Shown: positions 9,059 through 17,940 of the stretch, one piece after another
Layout of the letters: every line of letters starts with the position of its first letter
Position numbering within the stretch: position 1 is the stretch's first letter
NCBI GenBank assembly: GCA_007694035.1
Contig: RECM01000136.1
Coordinates: 1 to 60,477 of the forward strand
Length of the DNA: 60,477 nt
Source of the DNA: Balneolaceae bacterium
GTDB lineage: Bacteria; Bacteroidota; Rhodothermia; Balneolales; Cyclonatronaceae
Reading direction: 5' to 3'
The notes under the pieces: model-generated
Told to the model about the DNA's origin: nothing
Seen by the model: only the letters and a program-made list of their open reading frames with translations
Database searches by the model: none
Position numbers and translations under genes: made by a program

Positions 9059-9200
9059 CATTGAACAAGAATCAATGTTAATGTAGTAGTCTGATACTAA
9101 TCAGAATTATAACATTAACTACTTGGTAACAGTTGAAAGTTTAGATTAGTGACCTTGGGGGTTGGAGCAGGCCTGTACATAATTGTACAGGCCTGTTTTT
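9059..9200 (+). ncRNA. candidate structured small RNA ending in a strong terminator
   Basis: The 500-base spacer before mgtE has no plausible coding frame but contains a run of hairpins ending in an excellent terminator. CATTGA/TCAATG pair at 9059-9077; GTTAATG (9077-9083) pairs with CATTAAC (9113-9119) and encloses TCTGAT-ACTA-ATCAGA (9090-9105); the last hairpin is the terminator. A TTGACA-like box lies near 9041, but no convincing full promoter was identified, so the 5' end is a guess. It could instead be the long 3' untranslated region of the HAD gene operon. The rest of 8758-9058 is AT-rich and otherwise featureless. Confidence 0.35.
9168..9200 (+). terminator. rho-independent terminator, 12-bp perfect stem
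   Basis: A perfect 12-bp stem (CAGGCCTGTACA / TGTACAGGCCTG) with a four-base TAAT loop is followed immediately by five T residues. The T-run lies only on the plus-strand side, so it should stop transcripts coming from the HAD gene or from a small RNA just upstream, and so separate them from the convergent mgtE gene. Confidence 0.85.
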
Positions 9201-9258
9201 ATATCGGTAAACCGTCACAAGATCGGTTCGGGCTTATTGCGGCACCCGGAGGGGGAAA

Positions 9259-10638
9259 TCAGAGGAGATTGCTCAATATCACGGACGCTGCCCCGAAGTA
9301 AATCAGCAGGCCGGTCACATCCACAAAGGTGGCAACAAAAGGTGCAGAACTTGTAGCGGGGTCAAAACCGATTCTCCGCAGTATGAAGGGAAGCATACTT
9401 CCTACAAGTGAACCCCATGAAACCACACCCACCAGGGCAACAGAAACGGTTAGGGCAACTAATACATACTCACTACCATAGTCGTAGAATCCGAGCCATT
9501 GCCACCCCAGCACCCTGAAAATACCAATAACCGCCAGAAAAAAACCGAGCATTAGACCAGCAAGAGCTTCTTTGCGCATAACAACCCACCAGTCTTTCAG
9601 GAACACATCAGATACTGCCATGGCCCGGATAATCAGTGATGTGGCCTGCGAACCACTGTTTCCCCCACTCGAAATAATCAGGGGTATAAACAGGGCCAGA
9701 ACAATAATCGACTCCAGCTGAGCCTCAAAGTTTTCCATTGCCGTGGTGGTGAGCATCTGCCCCAGGAACAACACGGCAAGCCATCCGCTTCTCTTTTTAA
9801 ACATGGTCCATACGGAAGCAGCCATATATGGCGTATCAAGAGCAGATACACCTCCCATTTTCTGGAAATCTTCCGTGGCCTCTTCTTCAGCTACATCAAG
9901 CACGTCATCGATGGTAACAATACCGATTAGAACACCCTCTGAATCGACAACAGGCAGCACCAGTTTATCGTACTTCTGCATAACCTGCACAGTTTCCTCA
10001 CGGTCTTGAAAAGCAGATATACTGATGAATACATCATCCATGATGTCCTGAACGGTACGGTCAGGTTCGGTCAGAATAAATAATTTGAGATCGAGGGCAT
10101 CAAGAAGTTTCCATGAAGTGTCGGTAACGTAAATCACGTTAATGGTTTCCGACATTTTGCCGATTTTCCGGATGTGTGCCAGCGATTCCCTGATAGTCCA
10201 GCCGGGGCGCACCGCCACATAGTCTGGCGTCATCAGCCGCCCGACACTCTCCTCCGGATAACCGAGTAATTTTGTGGCTTCCCTGAGATCCTGCGGGTTG
10301 AGGAGATTGAGAAGACGCTGGGTTATCTGACCGGGAATTTCAGAAAGGAGAGTAGTCCTGTCATCGGGTGCCAGGTTGGCAAGAAGGTGCTGAATTTCTT
10401 CGTCGGTGAGCTCAATCAGCAAATTGTTCTGGTATTCCGGCTCAAGATGGGAGAATACCTCCGACATCTGCGTTTTGGGCAACGCCCTGAAAAACAGAAT
10501 CCGGTATGTCTTTTCCATGTCAACAAGCAGATCGGCAATCTCTGGGGTTCGCCAGTCCTCAACAGATTCCCTCAAACCGGTCCAGTTCTGATTTTCAATC
10601 AGCTCCTGAATTTCCGGTTTAGTCAGCTCGTTTATCAT
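9259..10638 (-). CDS. mgtE: magnesium transporter MgtE
   Basis: Mg2+ channel/transporter of the inner membrane, gated by cytoplasmic Mg2+. The 459-residue protein has the expected three parts: an N-terminal MgtE_N superhelical domain (about 1-130) with a LLxxLxPDDRTTLLSEIP-like pattern, two CBS domains (about 135-260), and a C-terminal membrane domain with five helices (about 285-455) containing the selectivity segment SSGGNSGSQATS. Length is standard. No M-box-like leader was recognised upstream. It runs toward the plus-strand terminator at 9168-9200 and appears to be a single-gene unit, since 198 bases separate it from the SDR gene. Confidence 0.95.
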   Translation of the reverse strand: MINELTKPEIQELIENQNWTGLRESVEDWRTPEIADLLVDMEKTYRILFFRALPKTQMSEVFSHLEPEYQNNLLIELTDEEIQHLLANLAPDDRTTLLSEIPGQITQRLLNLLNPQDLREATKLLGYPEESVGRLMTPDYVAVRPGWTIRESLAHIRKIGKMSETINVIYVTDTSWKLLDALDLKLFILTEPDRTVQDIMDDVFISISAFQDREETVQVMQKYDKLVLPVVDSEGVLIGIVTIDDVLDVAEEEATEDFQKMGGVSALDTPYMAASVWTMFKKRSGWLAVLFLGQMLTTTAMENFEAQLESIIVLALFIPLIISSGGNSGSQATSLIIRAMAVSDVFLKDWWVVMRKEALAGLMLGFFLAVIGIFRVLGWQWLGFYDYGSEYVLVALTVSVALVGVVSWGSLVGSMLPFILRRIGFDPATSSAPFVATFVDVTGLLIYFGAASVILSNLL

Positions 10639-10836
10639 ACGAATATACTTTCCTGAATTGTGTTCAAATAACGCACAAGATAGCGCAGGGCAGCCAATCG
10701 ATCAAAAGTGATTGTGAACTGATTGGTACGTGGTGCGGGCCCGTGGGGATCCGGGTAAACGTCGTCAACTCTCTGTGATTGTAATAGCTCATCCCGTTAT
10801 CAGGTTCTGCAGGCCAATAGATTCCGGCCTGATTTG

Positions 10837-11559
10837 CTATACTGCTCTTACAAACAGCCCATCGGGTACGATTTTAAGAAGCCATGCAATCAGGCGCCAT
10901 CTTTTTGTGATGTAGGCTACTCTTTTACGCTTGCGTATGGCGGTATAAATTTGTCTGGATGCGGTCATCGAGTCCGACACCCAGAACATATTTTCATTTC
11001 CACTGGTGAGCGGGGTGTAGACAAAACCGGGGCGGATATCCGTGATCAGGATATCTTTCCCCCACTTGCGCATCTTCATGTTCAGCCCGGTCATGTAATT
11101 TGATATGAACGCTTTTGATGCATTATAAGCGGAATTGCGCGGGTTTGGCAGGAGAGAGGCAATGGATGAAATACCGACTATATGGCCATGGCCACGTTCT
11201 GCAAAATAATGGATGGATGCGTTGGCCATCGCAACGAAACCACGAACATTAATATCTATGAGATAGAGTTCCGTATTGAGTGTGTATTCCTGGTTGGCCC
11301 CGCCAACACCGGCGTTGATTACAACCGTATCTACCCCCTGCATACGCTCGATGAGCGAATTGAGGGCAGTTATGGCTTCTTTTTCCATGGCAACATCCAT
11401 CTGCATGATAAATGAGTCGCCCGGCAGCTCGTTTTGCAGTGATTCAAGTTTTTCAAGACGCCTGCCGGTTAGCCCGACAGTCACATTGTTTTCAGACATC
11501 ACTTTCGCAAGGTCCCGGCCGATACCGGAAGTGGCACCGATAATAATTGCTTTTTTCAA
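10837..11559 (-). CDS. SDR-family NAD(P)-dependent oxidoreductase
   Basis: A 240-residue classical short-chain dehydrogenase/reductase. The cofactor loop is GATSGIG at 8-14; TGRR at 31-34 suggests NADP(H) preference. NAG is at 82-84, and the catalytic residues are Ser131/132, Tyr145 and Lys149 (YNASK). The C-terminal part (from about 215) is basic and hydrophobic (AWLLKIVPDGL), as in SDRs related to YqjQ/DltE-like proteins, and may associate with membranes. It starts 27 bases after alanine dehydrogenase on the same strand, so the two may be co-transcribed. Substrate is unknown. Confidence 0.88.
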   Translation of the reverse strand: MKKAIIIGATSGIGRDLAKVMSENNVTVGLTGRRLEKLESLQNELPGDSFIMQMDVAMEKEAITALNSLIERMQGVDTVVINAGVGGANQEYTLNTELYLIDINVRGFVAMANASIHYFAERGHGHIVGISSIASLLPNPRNSAYNASKAFISNYMTGLNMKMRKWGKDILITDIRPGFVYTPLTSGNENMFWVSDSMTASRQIYTAIRKRKRVAYITKRWRLIAWLLKIVPDGLFVRAV

Positions 11560-11586
11560 AATGGGTATAGTGTCTGCAGGTTAAGG

Positions 11587-12807
11587 TCAGATTCTGCTGG
11601 CAATCAGCATTTCAATATCCCGGTAGGGCATCTGAAACATCTGCGATAATGTTTTTTTTGTTAAATGGCCTTTGTAGACATAGGTACCGTTGCGCAGGCT
11701 TACGTTTGTCCATAGTGCTTCGTTAATACCACCGGCGTCTCCGATATCGACCAGGAAGGGAACAATCACATTGTTGAGTGCATATGTCGCTGTTCTTGCC
11801 ACATTCGACGGTATATTTGGTACACAGTAGTGGATAACTTCATGTTTGAGGAATATTGGTTTTGTGTGTGTGGTCGATTTGCTTGTTGCGATATTGCCGC
11901 CCTGATCTATAACCGTATCTACTATAACACTGCCCGGTTTCATTCCTTCAACCATGGCTTCGGTAACCCAGCAAGGTGCCCGGTTACCTTCAAGCATGGC
12001 AGCCCCGATAACCACATCGGCTGCTTTGGTGGCCGATGTAAGATATTGCGTGTTGGCCATTGCCGTGATAATTCTTCGGTCAAGCGCATTTTCAAGGCGC
12101 CTGAGCTTACCCAGGTCATTGTCGAGAACAAATACCTGTGCTCCATATCCCAAAGCCGTTCTGGCGGCATATTCGCTTATGATACCGGCACCCAGAATCA
12201 CTACGGTGGCCGGCGGTACGCCCGATATGCCCCCCAGCATTACGCCCTGGCCATTGGCATAACTTTCAAGGTAATGTGACGCTATCTGAACCGACATCGA
12301 CCCTGTTATCTCATGCATCATGCGTACAATCGGGAAACTGCGGTCCTGTGCCTGTATGAATTCAAAACCGATACCGGTTATCGACTTTTTTATCATATGC
12401 CGGAAAAAATCCTCGGTGGAATTGCCAAGGTGCAATGCCGAGAATATGACCTGTTTGTGCTGTGTTAATTCAAGCTCCTGCGGCGTGGGGGGGGCAACTT
12501 TCAGAATAAGCTCACATTTTTTATAAAGGTCATCTACATTTTCGCAAATCTGAGCGCCAACCTCTGAGTACTCGTGATCGGTGAAATTGGCCATGATACC
12601 GGCATCCCGTTCAATATGCACCTCATGCCCGTTGGCTATAAGTACGGATACGCCACCCGGTGTCAAAGAAATACGACGTTCGTCGTTGGAGCATTCTTTG
12701 GGCAGGCCTATCTTCAGTGACATGCCGGAACCGGTTACTTTCTCCGGTTTTTCAAGGGTTTTCAAACCGTAATCCGGCTTGTACTCAGAAGGATTAAAAA
12801 TTTCCAT
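11587..12807 (-). CDS. ald: alanine dehydrogenase
   Basis: NAD-dependent alanine dehydrogenase of the Ald/PNT family, interconverting alanine with pyruvate and ammonia. KIGLPKE and NDERRISLTP mark the N-terminal substrate domain, HLGNS and the MHEITG segment line the active site, and VVILGAGIISEYAA is the nucleotide-binding loop. The C-terminal NVARTATYALNN segment is also typical. An ATG giving MEIFNPSEY was chosen; a further in-frame ATG 19 codons upstream exists but has no support. Even so the protein carries an extension of about 30 residues before the usual MKIG-like start, giving 406 residues against about 370. It is divergent from rsmA with under 80 bases between start codons. PntA-like or saccharopine dehydrogenase-like functions are less likely. 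Confidence 0.85.
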   Translation of the reverse strand: MEIFNPSEYKPDYGLKTLEKPEKVTGSGMSLKIGLPKECSNDERRISLTPGGVSVLIANGHEVHIERDAGIMANFTDHEYSEVGAQICENVDDLYKKCELILKVAPPTPQELELTQHKQVIFSALHLGNSTEDFFRHMIKKSITGIGFEFIQAQDRSFPIVRMMHEITGSMSVQIASHYLESYANGQGVMLGGISGVPPATVVILGAGIISEYAARTALGYGAQVFVLDNDLGKLRRLENALDRRIITAMANTQYLTSATKAADVVIGAAMLEGNRAPCWVTEAMVEGMKPGSVIVDTVIDQGGNIATSKSTTHTKPIFLKHEVIHYCVPNIPSNVARTATYALNNVIVPFLVDIGDAGGINEALWTNVSLRNGTYVYKGHLTKKTLSQMFQMPYRDIEMLIASRI

Positions 12808-12884
12808 TAATATTATTAGATAACAACCATTCAGGGCAACATCCGAATTTAAATGAAACCACAACCTTAATCAAAGGCAACCTG

Positions 12885-13661
12885 TTGAGAATAAAACCCA
12901 AAAAAAGCCTGGGCCAGCATTTTCTGATTGATCACAATATTCTGGACAAAATTGCCCGTTCCCTTGAAGCAGGGCCGGATTCGCCCGTAATTGAGATAGG
13001 CCCGGGTACCGGCGCACTTACACAATATCTTATCAGACATTATCAGGATCTTACGGTTGTAGAGGTCGACCAAAGAGCCGTAGAGGTGCTCCATGACCTG
13101 TTTCCGGATCTTCGCATTATCAGCAAAGATATTCTTGAGGTTGAGTGGACCGATATCATAATAAACGACACCCCGCGGTCTGTAATTGGGAATCTGCCTT
13201 ATTATCTTACGAGCCCGATCCTGTTTAAGGTTCTTGACAATTCTCTCTTTTTCCGTGAGGCTGTTTTTTTAATTCAAAAGGAGGTAGGTGAACGCATTGT
13301 GGCCAGGCAGGGGACCAAAGACTACGGCATACTCAGCGTGCAGCTTCAAAGGCTGGCTACCGTTAAACTGCTGTTCAATGTTTCAAGACATGCATTCCGC
13401 CCTAAACCTGATGTGAAGAGCTGTGTAATCAGGCTGCAGTTCGATAAGCCGGCACTGTCTTGTTCGCTGAAAAATTTTAAAAGTGTGGTCAGAACCGCTT
13501 TTAATCAGCGCAGAAAAAAGATGTCGAATTCCCTGAAACCGCTAACGGGCGATCACCAGCTTCCTGAAAGTGTGATAAACAGAAGGGCTGAGGAACTGAC
13601 GCCACTCGAGTTTGAGGATCTTGCGCTGCTGCTTGAGAAACAAGGGGTTTTAACCCATTGA
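12885..13661 (+). CDS. rsmA: 16S rRNA dimethyladenosine transferase
   Basis: RsmA/KsgA dimethylates two adjacent adenosines in the terminal hairpin of 16S rRNA using S-adenosylmethionine. The protein begins MRIKPKKSLGQHFL, the classical KsgA opening. The SAM loop is IGPGTGA at 38-43, and the catalytic NLPY motif is at 103-106. The C-terminal basic helical domain contains AFNQRRKK. The start codon is TTG: the KsgA-typical N-terminus begins there and no in-frame ATG precedes it. Length 258 is normal. Downstream are the groESL control elements. Confidence 0.95.
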   Translation: MRIKPKKSLGQHFLIDHNILDKIARSLEAGPDSPVIEIGPGTGALTQYLIRHYQDLTVVEVDQRAVEVLHDLFPDLRIISKDILEVEWTDIIINDTPRSVIGNLPYYLTSPILFKVLDNSLFFREAVFLIQKEVGERIVARQGTKDYGILSVQLQRLATVKLLFNVSRHAFRPKPDVKSCVIRLQFDKPALSCSLKNFKSVVRTAFNQRRKKMSNSLKPLTGDHQLPESVINRRAEELTPLEFEDLALLLEKQGVLTH

Positions 13662-13692
13662 TAATTTAGGGAAACGAATGGCTACGCTTCGA

Positions 13693-13719
13693 CTGGCACT
13701 CGATATATCGTAGTGCTTA
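13693..13719 (+). promoter_or_regulatory. degenerate second CIRCE-like operator
   Basis: CTGGCACTC, a nine-base spacer (GATATATCG) and TAGTGCTTA match the HrcA operator consensus TTAGCACTC-N9-GAGTGCTAA at 7 of 9 positions in each arm with exactly the canonical spacing. It lies upstream of the groESL promoter, 83 bp (about eight helical turns) before the better CIRCE. It could simply be a hairpin after rsmA, but it has no T-run. Confidence 0.45.
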
Positions 13720-13736
13720 ATTGTAAAAAATAGTTC

Positions 13737-13767
13737 TTGATATTGGGGGCCTGAATGCGTAATTTTG
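13737..13767 (+). promoter_or_regulatory. groESL promoter of Bacteroidota type
   Basis: TTG at 13737-13739 (within CTTGATA) is separated by 20 bases from TAATTTTG at 13760-13767, matching the TTG-N19/20-TAnnTTTG pattern described for the primary sigma factor of Bacteroidota. Transcription would begin near 13774, just ahead of the CIRCE operator, so HrcA bound there would block initiation. Confidence 0.7.
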
Positions 13768-13775
13768 GCCACGAA

Positions 13776-13802
13776 TTAGCACTCTGGTACCTAGAGTGCC
13801 AG
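13776..13802 (+). promoter_or_regulatory. CIRCE element (HrcA operator)
   Basis: The left arm TTAGCACTC is a perfect match to the CIRCE consensus, the spacer is exactly nine bases, and the right arm GAGTGCCAG matches at seven of nine positions. It sits between the predicted promoter and groES, the normal position for heat-shock control by HrcA. hrcA itself is not in this window. Confidence 0.9.
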
Positions 13803-13846
13803 TGTGATAAACAGAAATAAGTAAACATAAAAGGAGTTAATCAGCT

Positions 13847-14134
13847 ATGCCAGCTATAAAACCACTTAGCGACCGTGTATTGGTTCAGCCGGACAGTGCC
13901 GAAGAAAAAACCTCCAGCGGTATCATTATTCCAGATACTGCCAAGGAGAAACCACAACGCGGTACTATCGTTGCTGTAGGCGAAGGGCGCTACGAAAATG
14001 GTATCAAAATCGATATGATTGTGAAAAAGGGCGACAAAGTTCTCTACGGCAAATATTCAGGTACAGAGCTCACCCTCGAAGGACAGGATTATCTCATCAT
14101 GAGAGAGAGCGACATCCTTGGTGTCGTTTCCTGA
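13847..14134 (+). CDS. groES: co-chaperonin GroES
   Basis: The 95-residue lid of the GroEL/GroES folding chamber. [12 protein letters not shown] at the start, the mobile loop around residues 20-33 ([12 protein letters not shown]), and the C-terminal [14 protein letters not shown] are all canonical. A good Shine-Dalgarno-like AAAGGAG precedes the ATG, which is noteworthy in a genome where most genes here lack one and fits high expression. It is followed by groEL after 51 bases and controlled by the CIRCE/promoter region upstream. Confidence 0.98.
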   Translation: MPAIKPLSDRVLVQPDSAEEKTSSGIIIPDTAKEKPQRGTIVAVGEGRYENGIKIDMIVKKGDKVLYGKYSGTELTLEGQDYLIMRESDILGVVS

Positions 14135-14179
14135 TCTGCAATCAGTCTTGTAATTATTAATTTTTAAAGAAAGATATAG

Positions 14180-15838
<1,659 letters not shown>

Positions 15839-15868
15839 GGAAGTTTCTTTCTATCCTGACTGTTTAGC

Positions 15869-15905
15869 GAGCCCCGTTTTTTAAGTAAAGCGGGGCTCTT
15901 TTTTT
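15869..15905 (+). terminator. rho-independent terminator of groESL
   Basis: An 8-bp GC-rich stem (GAGCCCCG / CGGGGCTC) with a 14-base AT-rich loop is followed by seven T residues. The T-run reaches the stop codon of the convergent ABC transporter gene, so the two convergent units have essentially no spacer. There is no T-run on the other side, so it acts on the plus strand. Confidence 0.9.
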
Positions 15906-17706
15906 ATTTGTTGATATCCGACATTCTTACCCGCTCGTCGTTAGTTGAATCGTATGAATTAAACTGAATGTCGTAGAGGCGTTTATACAGCCCATTTCTC
16001 AGAATCAGCGTTTCGTGGGTGCCTGATTCAACAATAATACCTTTATCGAGTACCAATATCCGGTGAGCATTTCGCACAGTTGAGAGCCGGTGGGCAATTA
16101 CAAAAGAGGTCCTGTTTTTCATCAGATGGTCAAGGGCCTGTTGAACAGCGGCCTCAGATTCAGAATCAAGGGATGAGGTTGCCTCATCCAGCAGCAGAAT
16201 TTTCGGGTTTTTCAGTATAGCCCGGGCAATTGCGATTCGCTGCCGCTGTCCGCCACTCAGCTTTACGCCGCGCTCACCAACCATTGAGTTATATCCGTCG
16301 GGCGCCTCCATAATAAATTCGTGTGCCTGTGCTGCAACAGCGGCCCTGGTTATATCATCCATAGATGCATCGAGCCGCCCGTAACGGATGTTCTCAAGAA
16401 TAGAAGTTCCGAACAGATGAACCTCCTGCGGTACTACTGCTATCTGATTCCGCAGGGATTTCTGGGTAACCGCACGTATATCGTGACCATCGATATAGAT
16501 TCCTCCGGAATCAACATCATAGAAACGGGGGAGAAGGTTCAGCAGGGTCGTTTTACCGGCGCCACTTGGCCCTACAAGGGCAATTACCTCGCCCGGTTCT
16601 GCCGTCAGAGAGATATCATGGAGTATAGGTTGAGATTGTTCGTAGGCAAAGCAGACATCCCTGAATTCAACCCTGCCGGATATGGCTGGTAATTCAACCG
16701 CGCCTGCCTTGTCGTCAATTTCAGGCACCTGATCGAGCAGATCGAAGATACGTTCAGACGCCCCTGCTGCGGTGTTGAATGTGGTATATATTCGTGACAT
16801 ACCACCAACGGATCGTGCTATATTGAAAGCATAAAATATAAATGCCACAAGATCACCGGCTGTAAGGCGGCCTGCCAGAACTTCTGTACCACCGAACCAG
16901 AAAATCAGGATCATGGTCATCATAAATACAATTCCTACCGCCGACCAGAACAGATTGCTGAGCAGTACCCTTTTCCTGGCTGTGTTGAAAAGGGTTTCTG
17001 TGGAAGCATTATAGCGCTCAATTTCATAGGGTTCTCTGGCAAAAGACTTTACAGCCCTGATGGCCCCAAGCGTTTCTTCAGCAACCGCTGTTGTATCTGC
17101 AAGGCGGTCCTGTACCTGGCGCGACAATGTTCTGATTTTACTGCCGAAATATCGGGTGGCTAACGAAATTACCGGAACAGTAACGAATATAACCAGGCTT
17201 AAGCGCCAGTTCAGCAGTACCATCAGGCCAACTGATCCAACCAATCCGATTGTCTGTGTCAGGGCTTCCGCCAGGGTACCAGTGGCCGCATTTCTTACCG
17301 AAGCCACATCGTTGGTGAGCCTGGATGTGATCTCGCCAAGCCGTTGTCCGGAATAGAAGCGGAGACCAAGGCGATGCAGGTGCCTGTACAACTTCATTCT
17401 CAGATCGGTAATAATCCGTTCGCCAATCCAGTCGAGTATATATGATCCGGCGAAGCCCAGTACCGTTTGAACAACAAACAATACGATCAGGCCCAGTGTA
17501 AGCAGGTTCAGCAGCTGACGGTTGCCCTGATCGAAAACAGCATCGATTAACTCACGAAGACCCAGAGGTATTGCAAGCCAGAGCAGGGAACCAAGCATAG
17601 AAGCCACAAGTGCAGCAATAAGCCGGCCACGGTAGGGCAGGGCTAAAAGGAAAATCCTTTTCAGTGCCTGATAGATATTTTTTTCTGAATTTGTAGGCGG
17701 TTTCAT
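15904..17706 (-). CDS. ABC exporter, fused permease/ATPase (MsbA/ABCB-like)
   Basis: A 600-residue half-transporter that would work as a homodimer in the inner membrane. Six membrane helices occupy about residues 18-310, with the ABCB-type coupling segments (GQRLGEITSRLTND). The ATPase domain has Walker A GPSGAGKT at 379-386, a Q-loop in VVPQEVHLF, signature LSGGQ at 483-487, Walker B ending in Asp507-Glu508, and an H-loop in AHRLS. All motifs are intact. The family includes lipid A flippase MsbA and multidrug exporters; the substrate cannot be told from the sequence. It is transcribed alone, convergent with groEL. Confidence 0.92.
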   Translation of the reverse strand: MKPPTNSEKNIYQALKRIFLLALPYRGRLIAALVASMLGSLLWLAIPLGLRELIDAVFDQGNRQLLNLLTLGLIVLFVVQTVLGFAGSYILDWIGERIITDLRMKLYRHLHRLGLRFYSGQRLGEITSRLTNDVASVRNAATGTLAEALTQTIGLVGSVGLMVLLNWRLSLVIFVTVPVISLATRYFGSKIRTLSRQVQDRLADTTAVAEETLGAIRAVKSFAREPYEIERYNASTETLFNTARKRVLLSNLFWSAVGIVFMMTMILIFWFGGTEVLAGRLTAGDLVAFIFYAFNIARSVGGMSRIYTTFNTAAGASERIFDLLDQVPEIDDKAGAVELPAISGRVEFRDVCFAYEQSQPILHDISLTAEPGEVIALVGPSGAGKTTLLNLLPRFYDVDSGGIYIDGHDIRAVTQKSLRNQIAVVPQEVHLFGTSILENIRYGRLDASMDDITRAAVAAQAHEFIMEAPDGYNSMVGERGVKLSGGQRQRIAIARAILKNPKILLLDEATSSLDSESEAAVQQALDHLMKNRTSFVIAHRLSTVRNAHRILVLDKGIIVESGTHETLILRNGLYKRLYDIQFNSYDSTNDERVRMSDINK

Positions 17707-17940
17707 AAGTACTCAGTTCATAAGCGCTCAATATGGTGCTGAAGGCTGGAATAAGCAATGAAACATTGTATACTGAATAAAAAATCCCCCGCGCCAAAAT
17801 AATGCCCGCTAACGCATGATTATGCACGTTTTCACAGCAACTTAATAAAATGTGTAAATCTAATTTCTTAGTTATATATATAATTAAATAAATCAGTATA
17901 CTTAACAGACTACATTAATCGCGCAAAAATTAGCTTAATC

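Noticed and set aside
10639-10836. Search for an M-box or other riboswitch ahead of mgtE.
   Set aside because: No multi-stem conserved pattern could be recognised in the 198-base leader.
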